A stretch of 64,000 nucleotides of DNA, taken from Lacrimispora saccharolytica. Lineage in GTDB: Bacteria > Bacillota > Clostridia > Lachnospirales > Lachnospiraceae. This document shows, in pieces, positions 1 through 6,360 of the stretch; position 1 is the first letter of the stretch; every line of letters begins with the position of its first letter. The stretch spans positions 124,001 through 188,000 of the forward strand of contig JADYUL010000003.1 in NCBI GenBank assembly GCA_021531795.1. Reading direction: 5' to 3'. The position numbers and the translations under genes are program-made. The notes under the pieces were generated by a model that was given only the letters and a program-made list of their open reading frames with translations, was not told the origin of the DNA and searched no databases.

Positions 1-1
1 T

Positions 2-184
2 CAGTTTGATTATAAAAGTTGTATGGAATATAAAGGCTACTTGTTTCTAGGCAACATTATGGATATGCAGTTTTATGAACTTGTAGATAATATATGGTTG
101 AGAGCACAAAGGCTAAGGATAATAAGTTTTGCTTCAATTATTTCGGAAAAAGAATTACATACAAAGAATTTTATTTGCAAATAA
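2..184 (+). CDS. 3' fragment of an unrecognised gene (C-terminal 60 residues)
   Basis: An open frame runs in from the left edge and stops at a TAA at 182-184. It gives about 60 residues with ordinary amino-acid composition, ending KNFICK, and contains a stretch of hydrophobic and aromatic residues (YKGYLFLGNIMDMQFYEL). No conserved motif is visible and I do not recognise the family. The start lies outside the window. It precedes a long noncoding stretch, so it may be the end of an element gene or a remnant. Confidence 0.4.
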   Translation, partial: QFDYKSCMEYKGYLFLGNIMDMQFYELVDNIWLRAQRLRIISFASIISEKELHTKNFICK

Positions 185-243
185 GCAGATAGAGGATATG
201 CTGACAAATTATGAATAAAATATTATAATAAGGGTGTCCGTCT

Positions 244-262
244 GGGTACAATTTGGGTACAT
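244..262 (+). repeat. GGnnACAnTTTGGnnACA motif, distant relative of the repeats at 1376 and 5966
   Basis: This 19-bp stretch has the same GGnnACA-n-TTT-GGnnACA layout as the start of the two ~90-bp related sequences further right (14 of 19 positions agree). The rest of the 185-738 gap contains a terminator hairpin and a promoter but no convincing gene. The motif may mark the junction of another integrated element. This is inference from layout alone. Confidence 0.3.
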
Positions 263-455
263 TAGCTTTTGAACGATACGGACAGAATGAAAAGCGCATC
301 AAAAGATACGCAAAGAACGTATGAATTATATACCATATCACGGTATGAAATAAAAGACTAACTGAACTGGAGTGATTTTTCTTAAAAAGAATCCAGTATT
401 TATGCGGGCTTCAAGTATTTTCGAGTTGGCAGTTCGGCTCATAACACAATAATAA

Positions 456-510
456 AAGACCTTACTGATTCATATTGGATGGAGAATCGGTAAGGTCTTA
501 TCTTTATTTC
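456..510 (+). terminator. Intrinsic terminator hairpin
   Basis: A 16-bp stem (456-471 with 484-499) has one T-G wobble and a 12-nt loop, followed by the T-rich tract atctttatttcttctt. It lies in the gene-free stretch 185-738, upstream of the toxin-antitoxin pair, and would end transcription from the left. Confidence 0.7.
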
Positions 511-685
511 TTCTTGGATTTTGACTTTTTCTTTTCTTCTTTTATCAAGGCATCGCTGATCTATGATCTGTGTATTAACAGCAGCCATCTCGGCGTAGAC
601 GGAGTGGTGGACATAATAGAATTGCTGGTAAAAAGAGAATTAAGCAGTAGAGAAGTTTTGCTGTAAAATTTATATACAAATTTTG

Positions 686-714
686 TTGCAATCCAGAGAG
701 TCCGATGTTAAGAT
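686..714 (+). promoter_or_regulatory. Sigma-A-type promoter of the toxin-antitoxin operon
   Basis: TTGCAA (686-691) and TAAGAT (709-714) are separated by exactly 17 bp. They sit 25 bp upstream of the antitoxin start, which has its own ribosome binding site (GGAGGTG at about 727). Position and spacing fit a vegetative promoter. Confidence 0.5.
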
Positions 715-738
715 GACCTAAAGAGTGGAGGTGCTATT

Positions 739-993
739 ATGCCTAATATCAAACCGATTTCCGATCTTAGAAACTATACCAGTGTTGTCAAAGAGGTAAA
801 CTATGGCAGCCGTGTATATCTTACCAAGAATGGGCATGGTCAGATTGCGATGATAAATATGCAGGAGTTGGATGATCTGGAAAAACAGCTTGCATTATAC
901 AGATTTCAGATTGAGATGCAAAAGGGAGAACAGTCCATAGCGACGGAGGGTACTATATCCTCTAAAGAACTTAGAAAAGAACTAGGGATATAG
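739..993 (+). CDS. Phd/YefM-type antitoxin
   Basis: This 84-residue protein begins with the layout typical of Phd/YefM antitoxins: a short N-terminal segment (IKPISDLRNYTSVVKEV) followed by the loop and strand (SRVYLTKNGHGQIAMINMQELDDLE) that make up the DNA-binding fold. The charged C-terminal half is what normally wraps the toxin. It ends only 3 nt before a RelE/ParE-type toxin gene, and a GGAGGTG site lies before the ATG. In this family the antitoxin neutralises the toxin and represses its own operon. Family assignment is by motif and gene order; the toxin target is not known. Confidence 0.85.
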   Translation: MPNIKPISDLRNYTSVVKEVNYGSRVYLTKNGHGQIAMINMQELDDLEKQLALYRFQIEMQKGEQSIATEGTISSKELRKELGI

Positions 994-996
994 TTT

Positions 997-1344
997 ATGA
1001 AGAGTGTTGAGTATTCCCATCTTGTTAAAAGGAAGCTTCTGAAATTAAAAAATGAGCTTATTGGGGAGTATGGTGAGGAGAAAACGAAAGAAATACTGAC
1101 GGCTATGGCAGACCATGTTGATATGCTTGGTCAACATGAAGAAAGCGGTGTCAGCATATCCCGTATGTATGACATAGATACTGATTATTGGTATTTATTC
1201 ACGAATCACAATTATTTTATCTACAGGATTGAAGCAAAGAAAGTGGTCGTTGTCCAGATGTTTAACGAGCGTGAAGATTATATGATGAAACTGTTTGGTA
1301 TATCCGGACGCACACAGGAATCCATAGATTATTGGGGTGAATGA
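997..1344 (+). CDS. RelE/ParE-family toxin
   Basis: This 115-residue protein lies 3 nt downstream of the Phd/YefM-type antitoxin, so the two are translationally coupled. It has the RelE/ParE pattern: an N-terminal helical hairpin (VKRKLLKLKNELIGEYG) and then strands including DYWYLFTNHNYFIYRIE and KKVVVVQMFNERED, the last resembling the conserved 'i..I.H.R.D' end of the family. It could be a ribosome-dependent mRNA interferase (RelE) or a gyrase poison (ParE); the sequence does not decide. It stabilises its host replicon or element. It is complete and shows no lesion. Confidence 0.8.
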   Translation: MKSVEYSHLVKRKLLKLKNELIGEYGEEKTKEILTAMADHVDMLGQHEESGVSISRMYDIDTDYWYLFTNHNYFIYRIEAKKVVVVQMFNEREDYMMKLFGISGRTQESIDYWGE

Positions 1345-1375
1345 AAACACCTGGAGGTATATCAAAAAGAAACCA

Positions 1376-1466
1376 CTGGCAACATTTTGGCAACAAATAA
1401 TCAGATAATCAGAATAAAATGTGGAAATGATATAAGAATACGCCATATTTTGCACCAAAACTAAAC
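1376..1466. repeat. Imperfect ~90-bp repeat, copy A
   Basis: This noncoding stretch aligns without gaps to 5966-6056 and is identical at roughly two-thirds of positions. It begins TGGCAACATTTTGGCAACA and ends CCAAAACTAAAC. The two copies bracket the decayed ATPase module, the XRE/ImmA pair and the toxin genes. The likeliest reading is end or attachment-region sequence of related integrated elements. A 7-bp perfect hairpin (1477-1494, loop TCCG) follows. Confidence 0.55.
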
Positions 1467-1543
1467 ATATATGCTAAAGTTCTTCCGAGAACTTATAGAT
1501 TTATAATAAAATAGCATTTCAAGCAGATCCTTTTTCATATGAT

Positions 1544-1897
1544 TTGGTGTTCGATGATCGTATTACTCTTGTTGGCGGAGATAGTGGTACTGGAAAGACA
1601 GTACTTTATGACATATTGGAGGATTTGAAGCAAACCGAAGAATACTGTGCAATTAAACTATTCAATTATAAATCTGAGGATATATTAGAGAAATTGAAGC
1701 AGTGCAGAAACAATTTTGTTGTTATTGATAATGCTGATATTTTGATGGATGACGAGGTAAGGCAATTCATTAATTTTGAATTTTCGAATCAGTATATGTT
1801 ATTCCTAAGAAATTGCGATGGACTGAACGTCTCAGATAAGAGTTTTAAGGTAATGAAGTTTGAGAGTAATATGATTACTTTAGAAGAGGAGTTATGA
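1544..1897 (+). CDS. Short P-loop ATPase, probably truncated at its 5' end
   Basis: The protein carries a clear Walker A (GGDSGTGKT) about ten residues in and a Walker B-like strand ending in Asp (NNFVVIDNAD). The reading frame stays open upstream to about 1499 with protein-like sequence (KIAFQADPFSYDLV) but has no ATG or ribosome binding site, and TTG at 1544 is the first possible start. It abuts copy A of the repeat, so the original start may have been lost when the sequence was joined here. At 117 residues it is far shorter than a normal AAA ATPase. The next gene starts 1 nt after its stop, which indicates an operon. I do not recognise a named family. Confidence 0.55.
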   Translation: MVFDDRITLVGGDSGTGKTVLYDILEDLKQTEEYCAIKLFNYKSEDILEKLKQCRNNFVVIDNADILMDDEVRQFINFEFSNQYMLFLRNCDGLNVSDKSFKVMKFESNMITLEEEL

Positions 1898-1898
1898 T

Positions 1899-2576
1899 AT
1901 GAAGTATTTATGGACAGAGGACACAGGTGCTGGACTCCACTTCTAGAAGTTAGTCAATCAGCTTTTCTTTGATAATGCACTTGTAGTTGAAAGTAAAGAG
2001 AGTAACCAAGGCATCTTGTATTCCTTGACATCATTGAATGCAAAGGAAGAAGATGAATATTACATAGCATTTGATTATGTGCCGGATAATCAGGATATTC
2101 GAAATAAGTATCGCCAGTTGAAACAATTAGTGGAAAAGTCAGAAGCAAAGATTATTATTCTTGATATGATTTGTTTTGAATACTTTATATTGTCATTTGA
2201 TAAGTTGGTGTCTTGGACTGGAACCGGTAAGACGGATAAGATAAAAATGCGCAAAGATATTCTTGCAGCAATAGAAGATCACAGAATAGATTTGTCAAAG
2301 ATCAAGAATCAGACGACAATGCAGTATTTGTCTGGATTCAAGAAATACTCTACAGAGCGGGTGATGAAATCACTGGTAGGCGAATTTACACAAAATGAGA
2401 AGTGGTCTGTTAAGGGGCAGCTTATGGGTGAATGCTGGTATAAGGATTGTTGTGTATCTGAACATCTGGATAGTCTTAGGTGTGGAAAGCCGGAGGTTGA
2501 AGAGGGAAGTGAGAAGATGCGGATGCTGATACAGTCAGAGGAAGTACAGAGAGTGATTGGAGAAGTCATTATTTAA
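1899..2576 (+). pseudogene. Partner gene broken by an in-frame amber codon at codon 16
   Basis: An ATG at 1899 directly follows the ATPase stop and opens a frame that would run to 2576 (225 codons). It is interrupted by TAG at 1944-1946. Both sides are protein-like: MKYLWTEDTGAGLHF before and KLVNQLFFDNALVVE after, so a single TGG to TAG change (Trp to stop) is the simplest explanation. The rest is charged and helical, with a conserved-looking core (FDKLVSWTGTGKTDKIK) and a Cys-rich end (GECWYKDCCVSEH). I do not recognise the family. It could be made by suppression or by reinitiation at an internal codon, but a nonsense pseudogene is more likely given the decay around it. Confidence 0.65.
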
Positions 2577-2598
2577 AAATATATCTACTTAACAATTG

Positions 2599-2739
2599 AT
2601 GGATGTATTATGTAAAAGTGAAGAGTTGAAGATTACACATGTTAAAATATGCAATTATAGGAATTTAAGGAATATAGACATAGGATTAGCAGAAACAGTT
2701 GCAGTTATAGGAGAAAACAATAGTGGTGATCTCGGATGA
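2599..2739 (+). pseudogene. N-terminal remnant of an OLD/RecF-type ATPase
   Basis: Forty-six codons encode the typical start of an SMC/RecF/OLD-family ATPase: a first strand (LKITHVKICNYRNLRNIDI) and a second strand running into a P-loop (VAVIGENNSG). The expected Lys-Ser/Thr of Walker A is replaced by DLG and a stop, so the gene has been cut exactly inside its nucleotide-binding loop. It follows the amber-broken gene by 22 nt and completes a three-gene module. Such OLD-type ATPases often act as nucleases in phage defence. This fragment cannot be functional. Confidence 0.7.
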
Positions 2740-2849
2740 TGAAGACAAGCGTCCAAAAGATGACAGATAAAGAGCTGGAGGCTTTATCACCTTGGAATGA
2801 GAATATAAAAAATGTGCGAAAAGTAACTCATAGTAAGTATTCGAGAAGT

Positions 2850-2895
2850 AAAAACTGCAGTCTGGAGAAATCACAGACTGCAGTTTTTATCAATA
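2850..2895. terminator. Strong bidirectional terminator hairpin
   Basis: A perfect 15-bp stem (2850-2864 with 2874-2888) has a 9-nt loop and A/T tracts on both flanks. It closes the decayed ATPase module and insulates the XRE/ImmA operon that follows. Confidence 0.85.
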
Positions 2896-2943
2896 TACTA
2901 TTTTATTTAGCGCTTACATTCTTTTTTTGTGAAAGTAAACTAC

Positions 2944-2974
2944 TTGACATTGTTCAAATTGTAATGTACAATTT
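2944..2974 (+). promoter_or_regulatory. Promoter with a palindromic operator over the -10 box
   Basis: TTGACA (2944-2949) and TACAAT (2967-2972) are separated by 17 bp, a near-consensus sigma-A promoter. A perfect 8-3-8 palindrome (AAATTGTA-atg-TACAATTT, 2956-2974) covers the -10 element. The first downstream gene is an XRE repressor, so this is the obvious autorepression operator. Confidence 0.75.
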
Positions 2975-3011
2975 AATTGCACGTTAAAGAGTGTGTACAG
3001 GAGGAAAACTT

Positions 3012-3368
3012 ATGGCAAACGAAATATTTAGTAGGAGATTAAAAGAGTTAAGGGAAAAGCAACAATTGAGTATGGAACAACTAGGAAAGGATTTAGGAGT
3101 AACTAAAAGTCGGGTAAACATGTGGGAGAATAGTGGAACAGTACCAAGGAGCGACGTTCTTGTAAATCTCGCAAAATACTTTAATGTTTCAACCGATTAT
3201 CTGCTTGGTAATCAAGATGAAAGGGCGATAAACGGAAACAGTAAACTGAGTTCATTACAAAGGAATCTTGGTAAACTGAATGAGGCAGAACTAGAACAAG
3301 CCGAAGGCGTTTTGAAGGCTGTCTTTATGGATATTTTTAATGATGAGGAGGACGACGATGATATCTGA
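3012..3368 (+). CDS. XRE-family transcriptional repressor
   Basis: This 118-residue Cro/CI-type regulator has an N-terminal helix-turn-helix (residues about 5-60: RLKELREKQQLSMEQLGKDLGVTKSRVNMWENSG, then VNLAKYFNVSTDYLLG). A short C-terminal dimerisation or cleavage region ends in an acidic tail (FNDEEDDDDI). ATG 3012 is chosen because AGGAGG lies just upstream; an in-frame GTG at 2991 has no such site. The gene overlaps the downstream ImmA/IrrE peptidase gene by 11 nt. XRE-ImmA pairs commonly control integrative elements, the peptidase cleaving the repressor after DNA damage. The operator at 2956-2974 overlaps its promoter. Confidence 0.9.
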   Translation: MANEIFSRRLKELREKQQLSMEQLGKDLGVTKSRVNMWENSGTVPRSDVLVNLAKYFNVSTDYLLGNQDERAINGNSKLSSLQRNLGKLNEAELEQAEGVLKAVFMDIFNDEEDDDDI

Positions 3369-4068
3369 TGAAACAATTTATAAAACTGTTGATTATCAAA
3401 AGGTGTATAGTAATGCGAATGAATTGTTGGTTTCAAACCATGTAATTGAAATGTTTCCCTTTAAGGCTAATAAATTATTACAAGATCAATCTGATATAAG
3501 ATTATGTTCATATAAAAAAGCGCTAGATAAATACGGTGTTAATGTAAAAACCTTTGGTAGCGAATCTGCGGTATGGCAAGAATATGAAGGTGCCAATATT
3601 ATATTTTATAATGAAAGGGAAGCTCCTTATAGGATTAGATTCGATATTATGCATGAGTTTGGACATTTTAGATTAGATCATGTAATGAATTTAGATGCAG
3701 ATGATCCTCTTTACCAAAAACAGGAGTTAGAAGCAAATTGTTTTGCGGCTCAGATTCTTATGCCGGAACAAATAATAAGGGAATGCATAAAAAGAGGAAA
3801 AAACAATTCAATACATTTTTTGAAAAGCAGTTTTGATGTTTCTGAGGATGCGGCTGTAAAAAGAAGAAAGACTTTAGCAAATACAAATCCTGAATGGAAG
3901 AGTAGAGCTGAACAAGAATATGATGATATTATTTTATTGAGGTATGCGACATTTTTGGATGTAATAGCACCTAAATATGATAATAAATATAGTTCGTACT
4001 ATTATGAGGATGAATATGCTTTGCAAGAAAGAAGAAATTCATGGTACGACGAAAGGGGTAGATGGTAA
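3358..4068 (+). CDS. ImmA/IrrE-family metallopeptidase
   Basis: This 236-residue protein carries the zinc-binding HExxH motif (IMHEFGHFRLDH, residues about 97-108) and the downstream Glu region (QELEANCFAAQILMP) that defines the ImmA/IrrE (DUF955) family. ATG 3358 has AGGAGG 6 nt upstream; the two earlier in-frame ATGs overlap that site. It overlaps the XRE gene, so the two are made together. In ICEBs1-type elements ImmA cleaves the repressor to derepress the element; the same role is inferred here. The tail is rich in Tyr, Glu and Arg and has no recognised domain. Confidence 0.88.
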   Translation: MISDETIYKTVDYQKVYSNANELLVSNHVIEMFPFKANKLLQDQSDIRLCSYKKALDKYGVNVKTFGSESAVWQEYEGANIIFYNEREAPYRIRFDIMHEFGHFRLDHVMNLDADDPLYQKQELEANCFAAQILMPEQIIRECIKRGKNNSIHFLKSSFDVSEDAAVKRRKTLANTNPEWKSRAEQEYDDIILLRYATFLDVIAPKYDNKYSSYYYEDEYALQERRNSWYDERGRW

Positions 4069-4092
4069 CCTGTTGAAGAGTTGAAAGGAGTG

Positions 4093-4170
4093 ATGAAAGT
4101 TGAATGTAGTATATCAAAAGAAAAACGTATAACTGTTGGCGCAGCTATACGTTCTCTCATAGAAAGATAA
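4093..4170 (+). CDS. Possible 25-residue peptide
   Basis: A short frame (MKVECSISKEKRITVGAAIR, five more residues follow) has AAGGAG 3 nt before its ATG, shortly after the ImmA gene. Its 3' end lies in the inverted repeat at 4154-4227. It could be a small peptide, a remnant, or chance. Nothing further can be said. Confidence 0.2.
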   Translation: MKVECSISKEKRITVGAAIRSLIER

Positions 4171-4227
4171 GTAAATATCTTACTATAAATGCTTGAGTGA
4201 TATTTTACCATAATCTTTCTGTGAGAG
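4154..4227. repeat. Long imperfect inverted repeat
   Basis: The arms 4154-4179 and 4199-4227 (CTCTCATAGAAAGAT... against CTCTCACAGAAAGAT... in reverse) pair over about 25 bp with a few mismatches and a 3-nt bulge, around a ~19-nt loop. A T-run (4234-4240) follows. It probably ends the XRE-ImmA transcript, but its size would also suit a small nonautonomous repeat. It occupies most of the 4069-4362 gap. Confidence 0.5.
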
Positions 4228-4362
4228 CAATCGTTTTTTTGCAGCAAATAAACAATTGTATCGTCATCAAGTGATGGCAGAAAGGCAAAGGTAAAACTAT
4301 GCAAATTTTTATTTTAATTGCGTATATTCTTTGCTTGTCTTTAGTGACAGGAGGATATACAT

Positions 4363-4848
4363 ATGGGAACAACTAAATCAGGTAGAGTCTTAAATTCTCA
4401 TGGAGCCAGAGGACAGGCTAGTCAATTTTCTGTAGTTCATTCTAATGAGGGTGGATACACAAAACCACAAAAAGGAAATCATATAAGATTAAAGAGTGGT
4501 GGTCATGGACAAGCTGGAATGAATGAACTCGATAAGTATGGTATACGATATAAAGTTGAAAAGACATATCCCAATGGAGTAAGAGTAGGACATGTATTAG
4601 ACCACACGAAAAAGGCCAAGAGGCAATCAATGGGGCAATCGTGGTTCCCTAAATCTTGGACGAGTAAGGATATTAAACATGCAGGTGAACATGTTGCAAA
4701 TTTAAAATCTAATCGTCATGTGCCAGATGGTAAAAGAATATATGGAATGTGGAAAGGTGTTAGAGTCGGAGTTATAAAAACAAATGGTCGAATTGGTACA
4801 ATTTTTCCAGATTCTACACAACCAATAAAGAAAGGCGGTAAAAAATAA
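4363..4848 (+). CDS. EndoU-type nuclease toxin domain, free-standing
   Basis: This basic 161-residue protein matches the bacterial EndoU pattern: a GGHG motif with a candidate catalytic His near residue 48, a second motif (NGVRVGHV, His about 77), then SWFPKSWT (93-100) and a C-terminal strand G-I-T-FPD (144-150). These toxins are RNases that normally form the C-terminus of large secreted polymorphic toxins. Here there is no signal peptide or delivery domain; the protein starts at a strong AGGAGG-preceded ATG. An acidic gene begins at its last base, as expected of an immunity protein. It may be an orphan toxin cassette or a small secreted effector. Assignment is by motif only. Confidence 0.7.
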   Translation: MGTTKSGRVLNSHGARGQASQFSVVHSNEGGYTKPQKGNHIRLKSGGHGQAGMNELDKYGIRYKVEKTYPNGVRVGHVLDHTKKAKRQSMGQSWFPKSWTSKDIKHAGEHVANLKSNRHVPDGKRIYGMWKGVRVGVIKTNGRIGTIFPDSTQPIKKGGKK

Positions 4849-5192
4849 TGGATATAAATAGTTTTAGAAAAGTAATAAAACAACGCGAAGAAACAGATGA
4901 TGAATGGGATTATGGTATTGAACAGTGCTGGAAAAAGGAAATTGAAATTCTTTCCGAAGACATTCCATCTACGATTGACTTTCTTAAAAATGAATGTACC
5001 GATGAAGAATATTCATGGATAAGTGAAGTGATAGATGATGTTGTAGATCAAAATCCAAGTAAGGAATTGGTTGAATGCTATAAATCGCTTAAAGATAAAT
5101 TTCCAGAAGAATACGCAAAGTATAATATTTCGGGAGTAGTAGAAATTTGCGAGAATATATTAAAATGGGAGGAAGAGAATGGCAAAAAGTAA
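4848..5192 (+). CDS. Putative immunity protein for the EndoU-type toxin
   Basis: This acidic, helical 114-residue protein is rich in Glu, Asp and Trp and has no signal peptide. Its ATG overlaps the last base of the toxin gene, so the two are translationally coupled, and its charge is opposite to the very basic toxin. That is the classic arrangement of a polymorphic-toxin immunity gene. No known immunity family is recognised from the sequence. It overlaps the following DUF4417 gene by 14 nt. Confidence 0.6.
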   Translation: MDINSFRKVIKQREETDDEWDYGIEQCWKKEIEILSEDIPSTIDFLKNECTDEEYSWISEVIDDVVDQNPSKELVECYKSLKDKFPEEYAKYNISGVVEICENILKWEEENGKK

Positions 5193-5871
5193 AGTGAATC
5201 TTGTTGATGAAGGATTTCGTGTTTCATTGGTCGAAACTGCATTCTTTGATGGAAAGTTTGAAATCCCTCATATCGATGCTCCAGATAAAATTATTATCCC
5301 AAGTGGTATGGTTCCTTTCTCAATAAGAGAAAGGAGCCAAAATAAAAAGGATTTTGTATGTTTTTATGAGAATGATATCAACTTTCGAGAGATATTAACA
5401 GATACTGAAGATTATGTTGATGAATTAAAACAGTACCCAGGTGTTATTACCCCAGATTGCTCTCTTTATCTTGATGCACCATTGTGTGTGCAAATAGCAG
5501 ATATATATTTGAATAGAGCAGTAGGATATTATTTACAATCGCAAGGAGTATATGTGATACCTAATATTCGTTGGGGAGACGAAAGAACATATACATCTGA
5601 CTTTCTTGGTGAGAAAGTAGCCTTTCAGGGAGTAGATAAGCATAGCATAGTATCTATAGGAACCTATGGTCAGATAAAATCAGCAGAGTCAAAACGATAT
5701 TTCAGAGAGGGATTAGAAGCAATGCTTTATGAATTAGAACCAGAGGTGGTGTTAGTTTATGGATCAATGCCTGAAAAGATATTTGGTGGACTAGAAAATA
5801 GAGCAAAGTTTATTCAATATTCTGATTGGATGACAAGAAAGTATATGGTTGATGTTTTGATTGCTAAATAG
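5179..5871 (+). CDS. DUF4417 family protein
   Basis: This 230-residue protein has the features I associate with DUF4417: FEIPHIDAP near the N-terminus, a PFSIRER region, a conserved FYENDINFRE segment, VITPDCSLYLDAP, IPNIRWGDERTY, and a C-terminal VLVYGSMPEKIF. The function of this family is unknown, but members turn up in phages and integrative elements. The ATG has a GGAGGAAG site that lies inside the preceding immunity gene, so the three genes form one operon. It may serve the toxin module or be element cargo. It is the last gene before repeat copy B. Confidence 0.7.
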   Translation: MAKSKVNLVDEGFRVSLVETAFFDGKFEIPHIDAPDKIIIPSGMVPFSIRERSQNKKDFVCFYENDINFREILTDTEDYVDELKQYPGVITPDCSLYLDAPLCVQIADIYLNRAVGYYLQSQGVYVIPNIRWGDERTYTSDFLGEKVAFQGVDKHSIVSIGTYGQIKSAESKRYFREGLEAMLYELEPEVVLVYGSMPEKIFGGLENRAKFIQYSDWMTRKYMVDVLIAK

Positions 5872-5965
5872 AATGGAATAAATATTTATGGCAAAAAGGA
5901 AGGAAATGATACTGTAAATGAATTTTTCGGTTGCATTTCATCCTCATCCACACTATAATATCCTC

Positions 5966-6056
5966 GTGGCAACAGTTTGGCAACAACCATTCAGTAGGTC
6001 AGAATAAATAGTGTAATTGATATAGAAATATGCCCCATACCCAACCAAAACTTAAC
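5966..6056. repeat. Imperfect ~90-bp repeat, copy B
   Basis: This is the partner of 1376-1466, aligned without gaps. It begins TGGCAACAGTTTGGCAACA and ends CCAAAACTTAAC. It marks the right end of the accessory region. The rest of the 5872-6360 gap holds a terminator, a nested inverted repeat and a promoter, but no gene. Confidence 0.55.
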
Positions 6057-6109
6057 TAAAATAAGTTAAGTGCAACTTGGGTCATAAAGAGTTCGAATAA
6101 TAAACATAG

Positions 6110-6155
6110 CTTCAGAAACAGCGAAAACAAGCCGTTTCTGGAGCTTTTTCTTTTT
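6110..6155 (+). terminator. Intrinsic terminator
   Basis: A 10-bp stem (6110-6119 with 6134-6143, one wobble) has a 14-nt loop and is followed by the T-rich run cttttTCTTTTTG. It lies just outside repeat copy B. Confidence 0.65.
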
Positions 6156-6163
6156 GCTGATAC

Positions 6164-6269
6164 CTATATGATGTAAATGTCAACATTGAAATGCTGAAAA
6201 GTTCCGAAGTAAAAATGTAGTTTTACAGACCTGGTTTTTGCTCTTCAGCATCCAACAAATTACATATAG
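6164..6269. repeat. Nested inverted-repeat element, possible structured RNA or MITE
   Basis: Three nested pairings are visible: outer ends CTATATG.../...CATATAG (6164 and 6269), an 11-bp stem with one mismatch (6191-6201 with 6241-6251), and an inner 6-bp hairpin (6209-6214 with 6221-6226). The candidate promoter of the next gene lies downstream, so this is not obviously its leader. It could be a small mobile repeat or a short structured RNA. Confidence 0.4.
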
Positions 6270-6301
6270 TTTGTGTAAGCATCATACTTGAATGTATGTA
6301 C

Positions 6302-6329
6302 TTGAATATATTTATATTTGAAATATAAT
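6302..6329 (+). promoter_or_regulatory. Candidate promoter for the TauE-type permease
   Basis: TTGAAT (6302-6307) and TATAAT (6324-6329) are separated by 16 bp and lie 31 bp before the start codon. The region is very AT-rich, so chance matches are possible. Confidence 0.4.
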
Positions 6330-6360
6330 AATCAGAGGTATTAAAAAATAAGTTAATGAT

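Noticed and set aside
475..666. 63-codon frame beginning in the terminator loop
   Set aside because: It starts inside a terminator hairpin and has no ribosome binding site; the composition looks like translated AT-rich noncoding DNA.
2736..2987. 83-codon frame across the terminator at 2850
   Set aside because: It runs through a perfect terminator hairpin and the promoter region; the first part may be a remnant of the truncated ATPase operon, but no gene is supported.
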